In this document: positions 57,168-64,000 of the stretch, one piece after another
Numbering within the stretch: position 1 is the stretch's first letter
Layout of the letters: every line of letters starts with the position of its first letter
From: G016756615 sp050958605
GTDB taxonomy: Bacteria; Pseudomonadota; Alphaproteobacteria; Rhizobiales; Rhizobiaceae
Length of the DNA stretch: 64,000 nt
NCBI RefSeq assembly: GCF_050958605.1
Contig: NZ_JBJHDO010000004.1
Location: 1 to 64,000 of the forward strand
Direction of reading: 5' to 3'
Position numbers and translations under genes: made by a program
The notes under the pieces: generated by a model
The model's input: only the letters and a program-made list of their open reading frames with translations
Told to the model about the DNA's origin: nothing
The model's database searches: none

Positions 57168-59150
57168 TTGTCTGACCAAGTTTCCCTCACATTTCCCGAT
57201 GGTTCCGTCCGCTCGTACGATGCGGCGACGACCGGTGCGCAACTGGCCGAGCAGATTTCCAAGTCGCTCGCCAAGAAGGCTGTCGCCTATGTGCTCGACG
57301 GGACCGTGCGCGACCTTTCCGACCCGCTTGGCCATTCCGGCAAGGTCGAGATCATGACCCGCGACGACCCGCGCGCGCTGGAGCTCATCCGCCACGATGC
57401 GGCCCATGTGCTGGCCGAGGCCGTGCAGGAACTGTGGCCGGGAACGCAGGTGACCATCGGGCCGGTCATCGAGAATGGCTTCTATTACGACTTTGCGCGT
57501 AACGAGCCCTTCACGCCCGAGGATTTCCCGGTCATCGAAAAGAAGATGCGGGAGATCATCGCTCGCAACAGACCCTTCACCAAGGAGGTCTGGTCGCGCG
57601 ACAGGGCCAAGCAGGTGTTCCGCGACAAAGGTGAGGCCTACAAGGTCGAACTGATCGACGCGATCCCGGAAGATCAGGAGATCCGGATCTACAGCCAGGG
57701 CGAATGGTTCGACCTCTGCCGCGGCCCGCACATGGCTTCGACCGGACAGATCGGCAATGCGTTCAAGCTCATGAAGGTGGCCGGCGCCTATTGGCGCGGC
57801 GATGCCAACAACCCCATGCTGACACGCATCTACGGCACGGCATGGGCGGATCAGGCCCAGCTCGATGCTTATCTTCACATGCTCGAGGAGGCCGAGAAGC
57901 GCGACCATCGCCGGCTCGGCCGTGAGATGGACCTCTTCCATTTCCAGGAAGAGGGCCCCGGCGTCGTGTTCTGGCATGCCAAGGGCTGGAAGATGTTCCA
58001 GAACCTGGTGTCCTACATGCGACGCCGGCTCGGCGACCTCGGCTATCAGGAGGTGAACGCGCCTCAGGTGCTCGACAAGTCCCTGTGGGAAACCTCCGGA
58101 CATTGGGGCTGGTACAAGGAGAGCATGTTCAAGGTGCAGTCGGCCGGTGACGAGACCGAGGACGAGCGGGTCTTCGCGTTGAAGCCGATGAACTGCCCCG
58201 GCCATGTGCAGATCTTCAAGCATGGGCTGAAGTCCTACCGCGATCTTCCGATAAAGCTTGCCGAATTCGGAGCCGTCCATCGCTACGAGCCGTCGGGCGC
58301 TCTGCATGGCCTGATGCGCGTGCGCGGCTTCACGCAGGACGATGCGCACATCTTCTGCACGGAGGAGCAGCTTGCGGAAGAGTGCCTGAAGATCAACGAT
58401 CTCATTCTCTCCACCTATGCCGATTTCGGGTTCGACCAGATCGAGGTGAAGCTTTCGACGAGGCCGGACAAGCGCGTCGGCTCTGACGAGGCCTGGGATC
58501 ACGCCGAAGAGATCATGGCCGGCGTGCTGGAGACCATCAGGGCACAGTCGAATTCGATCAAGACATCGATCAATCCCGGCGAGGGCGCTTTCTATGGCCC
58601 GAAATTCGAATATGTGCTGCGCGACGCCATCGGCCGCGAATGGCAGTGCGGAACCACTCAGGTGGACTTCAACCTGCCGGAGCGGTTCGGCGCTTTCTAT
58701 ATCGGCCCCGATTCGGAGAAGAAGCAGCCGGTGATGGTGCACCGGGCGATCTGCGGCTCGATGGAGCGTTTCCTCGGCATATTGATCGAGAACTATTCCG
58801 GGCACTTCCCGTTGTGGTTCGCTCCGCTGCAGGTCGTGGTGGCGACCATCACGTCGGACGCCGATGATTACGCTCGCGGGGTGGTCGAGAAGCTCAAGGC
58901 CGCCGGTCTCTCCGCCGAAGCCGACCTTCGAAACGAGAAGATCAACTACAAGGTGCGGGAGCACTCGCTTTCCAAGGTGCCCGTCATTCTAGTCTGCGGC
59001 AAGCGCGAGGCGGAGGAAGGCACCGTCAATATGCGCCGGCTCGGCTCACGCGATCAGGAATCGAAGACGCTGGATGACGCGGTCGCCGCGCTCGCAGAGG
59101 AAGCACTTGCTCCCGACCTGCGACGCAAACGCTTGGCCAAGGCAGCGTGA
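57168..59150 (+). CDS. thrS: Threonine--tRNA ligase
   Basis: Predicted 660-aa class II synthetase with editing. TGS domain 1-60 (QVSLTFPDGSVRSYDA), N2 editing domain with HDAAHVLAEAVQELWPG (HxxxH, about 75-91), catalytic core with motif 2 and the zinc ligands (Cys in MNCPGHVQIFKH, two His), and C-terminal anticodon domain. The start is TTG at 57168, with AGGAG at 57156-57160 (7-nt spacing); there is no ATG or GTG near, and homologues begin at this point. The longer upstream frame overlaps yidD. Confidence 0.95.
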   Translation: MSDQVSLTFPDGSVRSYDAATTGAQLAEQISKSLAKKAVAYVLDGTVRDLSDPLGHSGKVEIMTRDDPRALELIRHDAAHVLAEAVQELWPGTQVTIGPVIENGFYYDFARNEPFTPEDFPVIEKKMREIIARNRPFTKEVWSRDRAKQVFRDKGEAYKVELIDAIPEDQEIRIYSQGEWFDLCRGPHMASTGQIGNAFKLMKVAGAYWRGDANNPMLTRIYGTAWADQAQLDAYLHMLEEAEKRDHRRLGREMDLFHFQEEGPGVVFWHAKGWKMFQNLVSYMRRRLGDLGYQEVNAPQVLDKSLWETSGHWGWYKESMFKVQSAGDETEDERVFALKPMNCPGHVQIFKHGLKSYRDLPIKLAEFGAVHRYEPSGALHGLMRVRGFTQDDAHIFCTEEQLAEECLKINDLILSTYADFGFDQIEVKLSTRPDKRVGSDEAWDHAEEIMAGVLETIRAQSNSIKTSINPGEGAFYGPKFEYVLRDAIGREWQCGTTQVDFNLPERFGAFYIGPDSEKKQPVMVHRAICGSMERFLGILIENYSGHFPLWFAPLQVVVATITSDADDYARGVVEKLKAAGLSAEADLRNEKINYKVREHSLSKVPVILVCGKREAEEGTVNMRRLGSRDQESKTLDDAVAALAEEALAPDLRRKRLAKAA

Positions 59151-59196
59151 AAGCAAGAAATGGGCGGGACAGGAAGCTGTTTCGCCCTTCTATTTG

Positions 59197-59342
59197 GTGC
59201 GTCCTTCGAGGCTCGCTTCGCTCGCACCTCAGGATGAGGATGGTTGGTTCCATGAGTCTCAACCTGAGATGTCCCGAAGTGGCGAAGCGGCACTGCCCCC
59301 CTCATCCTGAGGTGCGAGTGAAGCGAGCCTCGAAGGACGCAC
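59197..59342. repeat. Long inverted repeat downstream of thrS
   Basis: 43-nt arms (59197-59239 and 59300-59342) matching at 42 of 43 positions, separated by 60 bp. The arm core GCACCTCAGGATGAGG / CCTCATCCTGAGGTGC and CTTCGAGGCTCGC are typical of a repeat dispersed through Rhizobiales genomes. It lies between convergent genes, so it could also terminate both transcripts. Confidence 0.85.
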
Positions 59343-59387
59343 GGAATCTATTTGTTTTCTCTCGGAACAATCGAAGCGCGGAGGCGA

Positions 59388-60347
59388 TCAATCCGCCTGG
59401 TCCTCGGCGGCCGCCGCGGAAATTCCATCGGTTGCCAGCACCTCGACTTCCTGGCTGTGGCCGGGGACGACGGTGAAGTCCCGCTGGTAGATGCGGTCGC
59501 GATTCTTGGCCACGACGGCATATTCACCCTCGGCGAGGACCACCGAGGCATAGGCACCCACGCTTTCGCGGACGGGATCGCCGGAATCGCTGACGATCGA
59601 CCAGGAGGTATCGGCGATTGCCTCTCCGCCTGCTTCTCGCACCAGCTTCAAGGTGATCTCCGCTGCGTGATGCTCGACGGTTGCTTCCGTGAGCTTTCCG
59701 GCCTCGACGCGTATGTCGGAGCGGATCACCGCATTGACCGAACCATAGGTCGAGACGACGTGGTAGGTGCCGGCATTGAGCCGCACGACCGTGTTCGGCT
59801 TCACGTCTTTGACGATGAGCGCCCGGTCGCCCTCTGTGTCGGCCGTCGCCTCATAGATCGAGAACCGCAGCTTGCCTGGCGGGACCTTCAGGTTTCCGGA
59901 GAGCACGGCGTCCAGCTTCAGTCCGCCGGCATCGAGAACGAGGCTGTCGCGCCGCGCCTCGCGACCCACCGTTATCCTCTTGGTGGCGCCGGCCCGGCCA
60001 AAGGATGCGTGGACGAGATAACTGCCTGGCTCGAGCTGGAACATGCTCGTCCCGCCTTGCGCCGAGGCGATGAGTGGCAACTTGCCGTCAGGCCCGGCAT
60101 CGGGCTTGAAGATTCGCCAGACGAGGCCGCGCTTGAGTTCAGGCGAGTCGTCGGTGAGTTGAGCGGCAAGCGTGATCTGGCCTTGGCCTTGCGCCAACGT
60201 GCCTTCGCGCAGCGCGGGCGCATAGCTCGCGGCGCCGGGAAAGCTGGACTTTCCCTCCGTCTCCTGGGTATGTCCTTGGTACACCCCTGCCAACAGCATG
60301 GCCGTCAGGCTTGGCAGGAGCAGGAGTCTGTGGCGGCCGGCGATCAT
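59388..60347 (-). CDS. Secreted protein with beta-sandwich repeats, unknown function
   Basis: Predicted 319-aa exported protein: signal peptide (LLLLPSLTAMLLAGVYQGHTQ), then repeated strand-rich modules with the phrase pattern LxAGxYxV: LEPGSYLVHASFG, LNAGTYHVVSTYG, LAEGEYAVVAKN. Each repeat looks like a carboxypeptidase-regulatory-type or Ig-like beta domain, about 80-90 residues apart. Acidic C-terminus. Not a recognised enzyme; cell-surface or periplasmic scaffold is a guess. Convergent with thrS and divergent from the nitroreductase. Confidence 0.7.
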   Translation of the reverse strand: MIAGRHRLLLLPSLTAMLLAGVYQGHTQETEGKSSFPGAASYAPALREGTLAQGQGQITLAAQLTDDSPELKRGLVWRIFKPDAGPDGKLPLIASAQGGTSMFQLEPGSYLVHASFGRAGATKRITVGREARRDSLVLDAGGLKLDAVLSGNLKVPPGKLRFSIYEATADTEGDRALIVKDVKPNTVVRLNAGTYHVVSTYGSVNAVIRSDIRVEAGKLTEATVEHHAAEITLKLVREAGGEAIADTSWSIVSDSGDPVRESVGAYASVVLAEGEYAVVAKNRDRIYQRDFTVVPGHSQEVEVLATDGISAAAAEDQAD

Positions 60348-60483
60348 CGCTTGCCATCAAACCCATGGCGGTGGCAATTTCAAGACCAAATCGCGGCGGC
60401 ACCACCGCCCGTTCAGTTTCCAGCCGAGCGTACCGTTTTCCCCTGAGGGTCCGCTTCAGCCAAGACCCCGAGGAGAGCGAGGA

Positions 60484-61071
60484 ATGGGCAATCCGATCAT
60501 CGAATTCATGCTGAACAGGAGCTCCGCTCCGATCCCCGAGCTGCGCGAGCCGGCGCCATCGGATGCCGAGATCGAAACGATGATCCGAATCGCGTCCCGC
60601 GTGCCCGACCACGGCAGGCTCGAACCGTGGCGGTTCATCCTTTATCGCGGCGATGCGCGCCTGGCGATCGGCGAAAAGCTCGCGGCGTTGGCGGAGCAGC
60701 GCGAGGGGCCGCTGGGTGAGGGACGCCGTCAGCAGGAATTGGCTCGTTTCTCGCGAGCGCCGCTGGTCATCGGCGTCGTGTCGAGCCCCAAGGATCATCC
60801 CAAAATCCCCCAATGGGAGATGTTTCTGTCCGGTGGGGCGGCCGCCATGAACCTGGTGATCGCCGCGAACGCGCTCGGCTATGCCACGAACTGGATCACC
60901 AACTGGTATTCCGACGTCGAGGAGGGGCGCCGCATCCTGGGGCTGGCCCCGCATGAGCGGGTCATCGGCTTCCTTCATATCGGCACGTTCAACGGAACGG
61001 CGCCGGAGCGGCCGCGCCCGGACGTTTCGGCACTTTACGCCGAATACTCAGGGCCTTGGAGCAAAACCTGA
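60484..61071 (+). CDS. Nitroreductase-family flavoprotein (YdjA-like)
   Basis: Predicted 195-aa FMN enzyme. Typical segments: RIASRVPDHGRLEPWRFI (about 36-53, FMN-contacting loop with the Arg and His), SGGAAAMNLVIAANALGYATNWIT (about 117-140) and ERVIGFLHIGT. Short single-domain form most like YdjA. NAD(P)H-dependent reduction of nitro or quinone-like compounds is the general activity; substrate unknown. GAGGAGAGCGAGGA precedes the ATG. Confidence 0.88.
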   Translation: MGNPIIEFMLNRSSAPIPELREPAPSDAEIETMIRIASRVPDHGRLEPWRFILYRGDARLAIGEKLAALAEQREGPLGEGRRQQELARFSRAPLVIGVVSSPKDHPKIPQWEMFLSGGAAAMNLVIAANALGYATNWITNWYSDVEEGRRILGLAPHERVIGFLHIGTFNGTAPERPRPDVSALYAEYSGPWSKT

Positions 61072-61236
61072 GCGTGCTTATGAGCCGGCGAGGGGGCACG
61101 GCTGCCCCATAACCCCTTCAAGGCGAATGTGGCACCTCGACCGATCGGGTGGATTTCGTCTGTGAGCGGGCAGGGCAAGGTAAACCTGGCGCTCTATTTC
61201 GCGATGCGCCGCCCGCACTGGAATGCCGATTGAGTG
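61072..61236. other. Intergenic between nitroreductase and the CitE-like lyase
   Basis: About 165 bp between converging genes. A GAGGGGGCACGGCTGCCCC stretch could fold weakly; no clear terminator or gene. Confidence 0.4.
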
Positions 61237-62103
61237 TCAAGCCGTCTTCGCTCGCGCCAGCAGGCGTTCGGCGAGCCGGAGATGAGGGCGGTCGTACATC
61301 TTCCCGTCTATGGCGACCACGCCGGGATTTCCGGCGGAGCGGAAGGCGTCAACCACCGCCTGCGAACGGGCGACGGCTTCGGCGGAAGGCGTGAAAACCT
61401 CGTTGATCACAGCAACCTGAGCTGGATGGATCGCCATCTTTCCCGTGAAACCGTCGCGCTCCGCCTCGACGCATTGTTCGCGGAAGACATCGAGGTTGCG
61501 GAAATCTGGAAACACCGTATCGATTGCCTCGGTTTCCGACGCCGAGGCGGCAAGCAGCGTGAGCGTGCGCGCCAGTCGAAAGACGTCGGTGTAGCGCCCC
61601 GCCGCATCTCGGGCGGTACGCGCGCCGATCGCCGCCGACAGATCCTCCGCTCCCCAGGTCATGCCGGCAAGGCGCGGCTCGGGACGATAGCTCCCGGCTG
61701 CCAGCACGCCGGCGGCGGTTTCGGTGATCAGCGGAATGATTCGCGTGCTGCCATCGATGATGCCGTTGTCGGCCTCGTGGACCCTGAGTTTTGCGGAGAG
61801 GTGCGAAACGTCGGCGCCGCTATTGGCTTTCGGCAGCATGATCCCATCGGGCGCGACACGCATCAGCGCGGCCAGATCGTCGTCGATCAGCCCGGACGAA
61901 AGGTCGTTGACGCGGACGTAGACACCAACGCCGCTTGCGTGACTCCTTTCCCGGATGAAGGCAGTTGCTATATCGCGAGCGGCCGCCTTGCTTGTGGGCG
62001 CGACCGAATCCTCGAGATCGACGATCACGATGTCCGCGCCGGACTGGAAGCCTTTCTCCAGCTTCTTTTCGGAGTCGCCGGGAACGAAGAGCAGCGAACG
62101 CAT
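61237..62103 (-). CDS. CitE-like CoA ester lyase (HpcH/HpaI family)
   Basis: Predicted 288-aa TIM-barrel lyase of the citrate-lyase beta/malyl-CoA lyase group. MRSLLFVPGDSEKKLEKGFQSGADIVIVDLEDSVAP (Mg/CoA region, 1-36), VYVRVNDLSSG and LPLITETAAGV, plus GMTWGAEDLSAAIGA (about 148-162) and MAIHPAQVAVINEVF near the C-terminus. The start MRSLLFVPGDSEKK is the family form and overlaps the stop of the MaoC gene by 1 nt, so the two are co-translated. Substrate is likely a short hydroxyacyl-CoA; malyl-, citramalyl- or methylmalyl-CoA cannot be distinguished. Confidence 0.85.
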   Translation of the reverse strand: MRSLLFVPGDSEKKLEKGFQSGADIVIVDLEDSVAPTSKAAARDIATAFIRERSHASGVGVYVRVNDLSSGLIDDDLAALMRVAPDGIMLPKANSGADVSHLSAKLRVHEADNGIIDGSTRIIPLITETAAGVLAAGSYRPEPRLAGMTWGAEDLSAAIGARTARDAAGRYTDVFRLARTLTLLAASASETEAIDTVFPDFRNLDVFREQCVEAERDGFTGKMAIHPAQVAVINEVFTPSAEAVARSQAVVDAFRSAGNPGVVAIDGKMYDRPHLRLAERLLARAKTA

Positions 62104-62558
62104 CAGGCTTCCCCGGCTTTTTTCATCATCGCCTGGCGCAGGCATTTGGCCACCAGCTTGCCGTCCTGATTGTAGGCACGGTGCTCGAATTCGACGATCC
62201 CACGGTCGGGGCGAGACTTCGATTCACGGACCGACTTGATTTCCGTCTCCACGCGAATCGTATCGCCATGGAACACGGGGTGCGGAAACACCGTCTCCGT
62301 CATGCCGAGATTGCCGATCGTCGTTCCGAGCGTCGTATCGTGCACGGAAATGCCGATCATCAGGCCGAGGGTGAAAAGCGAATTGACCAGGGGCTTGCCC
62401 CATTCGCTCTTTGCCGCGAAGTCGAAATCGATATGGAGTGGTTGCGGATTGAGCGTCATCACCGAAAATAGCATGTTGTCGCTTTCGGTCACGGTCTTGC
62501 GTAGCGGGTGATGGATCACCTGGCCCACAACGAATTCGTCGAGAAACAGTCCGGACAT
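62103..62558 (-). CDS. MaoC-family (R)-hydratase
   Basis: Predicted 151-aa hot-dog-fold enoyl-CoA hydratase. DEFVVGQVIHHPLRKTVTESDNMLFSVMTLNPQPLHID (about 7-44, catalytic Asp/His region) and NLGMTETVFPHPVFHGDTIRVETEI are MaoC signatures. Start ATG 62558 has GGGGAGAG a few nt upstream; ATG 62591 is possible. Paired by overlap with the CitE-like lyase, suggesting consecutive steps on one CoA-ester pathway. Confidence 0.83.
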   Translation of the reverse strand: MSGLFLDEFVVGQVIHHPLRKTVTESDNMLFSVMTLNPQPLHIDFDFAAKSEWGKPLVNSLFTLGLMIGISVHDTTLGTTIGNLGMTETVFPHPVFHGDTIRVETEIKSVRESKSRPDRGIVEFEHRAYNQDGKLVAKCLRQAMMKKAGEA

Positions 62559-62693
62559 CGTCTCTCCCCACCAGATCTCAGGCAAGGTCATAGGCGGTGA
62601 AACCTGCCGCCGCAAGCTGGTTAACGTACATGGTGAACCGTTCGTAAACCATTGCTGTCTATCCCTATGTTCGGGTGTTGGGGAGCTACCGAG

Positions 62694-63818
62694 GTGACAG
62701 TCGTCAGTCATTTCCTGAAATGGATCAATACGGCGCGCGTGTCGGAACGTGCCGCAGCGGCAAGCGCTCTTGCGCAGGCTTATGTCGGCAAGAACCTGCC
62801 GTTCGAGGACCGTTGCGCCGCTGAAGCGGCACTTACCCTGCTCCTCGAAGATCCTTCGGCCAAGGTGCGCATGGCGATCGCGGAGGCGCTCTCGATGAGC
62901 CGCCATGCGCCGCCGCAGATCCTTGCCGCGCTCGCATCGGATCAGCCCGACATTGCTTCGCTGGTCCTTGCTCGTTCGCCTCTCTTCACCGATGACGACC
63001 TGATCGACCGCGTCGCATCGAGCGTCGGGACCGTCCAGCGCATCGTCGCGGGACGCCCCTATGTTTCCATGGCGGTGTCGGCGGCCATCGCGGAACTGGG
63101 CGAGGCCGAGGCATGTGTCGCCCTGCTTGCCAATTCAGGCGCGGATATTGCCACGCTGAGTTTCCGTCGCGTCGCCGAGCGCTTCGGCCATGTCGCTGCC
63201 GTGCGTGAGGCTCTCGTGGTCGATCCGCGACTCCCTTCCGATTGCCGGCACATGCTGCTGGTGAAAGTCGGTGAGGTTCTCCGCCAGTCACCCCTGGTGG
63301 CAGCCTCGATCGGCCCGGTCCGAGCGGAGAGGGTCATGCGCGATGCCTGTGTCAAGGCGTCCTTGACGCTTATCGACGGCATCCGTTTCGACGAGCATGC
63401 CGCGCTGGTGGAGCATCTGAGGTTGCGTGGCGACCTCACGAGCGCTTTTATCGTGCGGGTTGTCGCTCACGGGAAGATTGATTTCTTCGGTTCCGTGCTC
63501 GTCGGGCTGACCAAGCAGCATCGGAAGCGTGTGACCGCTTTGCTCGCGGGCGGACGCGATATCGCCCTCGCGGCGCTGTTTCGGGCGGCCGGCCTGCCCG
63601 CATCCATCGACGGGGTCGTTCTATGCGCTCTCAAGGTTTGGCGCGAGGTTGCAAGCGGCAAGCGGATCGCCGGCGCGCAGGAGGTTTCCTGGCTCATGCT
63701 GAACGAACTCGGCGATCGTCCGGCCGATACCAACCTGACCGCACTCCTGAAGTCGATCCACCTCGAGGCGCTGCGCGGCAACGCGCGCGAGCATGCGTTG
63801 GCGATTGCTGCTGCGTAG
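62694..63818 (+). CDS. DUF2336 domain protein
   Basis: Predicted 374-aa helical-repeat protein. FLKWINTARVSERAAAASALAQAYV (about 6-30) and FEDRCAAEAALTLLLEDPSAKVRMAIAEALS (about 36-66) look like two consecutive HEAT-like repeats, followed by further helix pairs. DUF2336 proteins are alphaproteobacterial and of unknown function. The GTG at 62694 is preferred: GGGGAG lies 8 nt upstream and homologues, as I recall, start at VVSHFLKWI. Upstream TTG/ATG in the same frame are not supported. Confidence 0.72.
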   Translation: MTVVSHFLKWINTARVSERAAAASALAQAYVGKNLPFEDRCAAEAALTLLLEDPSAKVRMAIAEALSMSRHAPPQILAALASDQPDIASLVLARSPLFTDDDLIDRVASSVGTVQRIVAGRPYVSMAVSAAIAELGEAEACVALLANSGADIATLSFRRVAERFGHVAAVREALVVDPRLPSDCRHMLLVKVGEVLRQSPLVAASIGPVRAERVMRDACVKASLTLIDGIRFDEHAALVEHLRLRGDLTSAFIVRVVAHGKIDFFGSVLVGLTKQHRKRVTALLAGGRDIALAALFRAAGLPASIDGVVLCALKVWREVASGKRIAGAQEVSWLMLNELGDRPADTNLTALLKSIHLEALRGNAREHALAIAAA

Positions 63819-63889
63819 CTTGTTTAGCCCTGGCGGGAGGATCCCGGCAGGCGGATGAGCCCAAAGGGCAGTCCTAATTGCCACCGGTA

Positions 63890-64000
63890 CTAGATGTCCA
63901 GCTCCTCGGCTTCCGCGAACTCGGCGCGGTCCTGGATGAAGCGGAAGCGGGCCTCGGGCTTGGTGCCCATCAGTGCGTCGACGGTGCTCTTGGTGGCTTC
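63890..64000 (-). CDS. parE: DNA topoisomerase IV subunit B, C-terminal end (partial)
   Basis: Only the last 36 codons are inside the window. The tail reads ATKSTVDALMGTKPEARF, then FIQDRAEFAEAEELDI and stop, which is the conserved ParE/GyrB-type toprim C-terminus (LMGxKPExRFxFIQ). ParE rather than GyrB is favoured by the tail. The gene continues beyond 64000. Confidence 0.85.
   Translation of the reverse strand, partial: EATKSTVDALMGTKPEARFRFIQDRAEFAEAEELDI

Overview
The window is 64 kb of high-GC chromosome from an alphaproteobacterium of the Hyphomicrobiales (Rhizobiales), most likely the Phyllobacteriaceae/Mesorhizobium group. The evidence is the gene order nagZ-scpA-scpB-tatABC-serS-surE-pcm-nlpD/dipM-like, a fused secDF, class I phaC, a DUF1127 gene followed by CCUCCUCCC-loop RNAs, Lys/Ala-rich tails on trigger factor and TatB, and dispersed intergenic repeats typical of Mesorhizobium. 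The genus is an inference. Almost everything is single-copy housekeeping DNA with dense coding and frequent ATGA or GTGA overlaps. No transposase, prophage, CRISPR array or rRNA operon is visible.

Layout. 1-0.3 kb: dispersed repeat. 0.3-4.4 kb: xthA, an NCS2 nucleobase permease, erpA, dgt. 4.5-19.5 kb: a long + strand run argS, giant SPOR protein, nagZ, scpAB, an orphan ABC ATPase, tatABC, serS, surE, pcm, LysM/LytM lipoprotein (protein export, cell-wall recycling and division, chromosome condensation). 19.6-21.9 kb: two ArsR/SRPBCC modules, one with a GFA-family protein and one whose SRPBCC gene is frameshifted. 22.1-27.4 kb: DUF815 ATPase, yajC-secDF, then homologues of the mitochondrial complex I assembly factors NDUFAF3 and NDUFAF6. 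27.4-30.1 kb: a palindromic repeat island, trmFO and a lipoprotein with a possible Cys-His-Asp triad. 30.1-30.8 kb: on the - strand a DUF1127 gene and three 158-bp tandem units, each with three hairpins exposing CCUCCUCCC-type loops.

30.9-37.1 kb is the most accessory-looking part: a DUF2157/GDYXXLXY pair, a Cys-rich mini-protein, an RNase Z-like hydrolase, several small or orphan ORFs (one 46 codons) and tRNA-Leu(UAG). 37.4-46.3 kb: tig, a third ArsR/SRPBCC pair ending inside an intergenic repeat, radC, map, tRNA-Glu(UUC), an M15-type peptidase lipoprotein, phaC and a small lipoprotein. 46.5-52.1 kb: aminotransferase, hom, glpX, recJ. 52.1-64 kb: patatin-like phospholipase, hisI, folE, an IscU-like scaffold missing its third cysteine, a lipoprotein, UspA, yidD, thrS, a secreted beta-rich protein, nitroreductase, a MaoC/CitE-like pair, a DUF2336 protein and the 3' end of parE.

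The item most worth attention is the 30.1-30.8 kb locus: a rhizobial sigma70-like promoter with a palindromic activator-like site just upstream, a DUF1127 mini-protein, and an exact-period array of nine anti-Shine-Dalgarno hairpins with compensatory stem changes.
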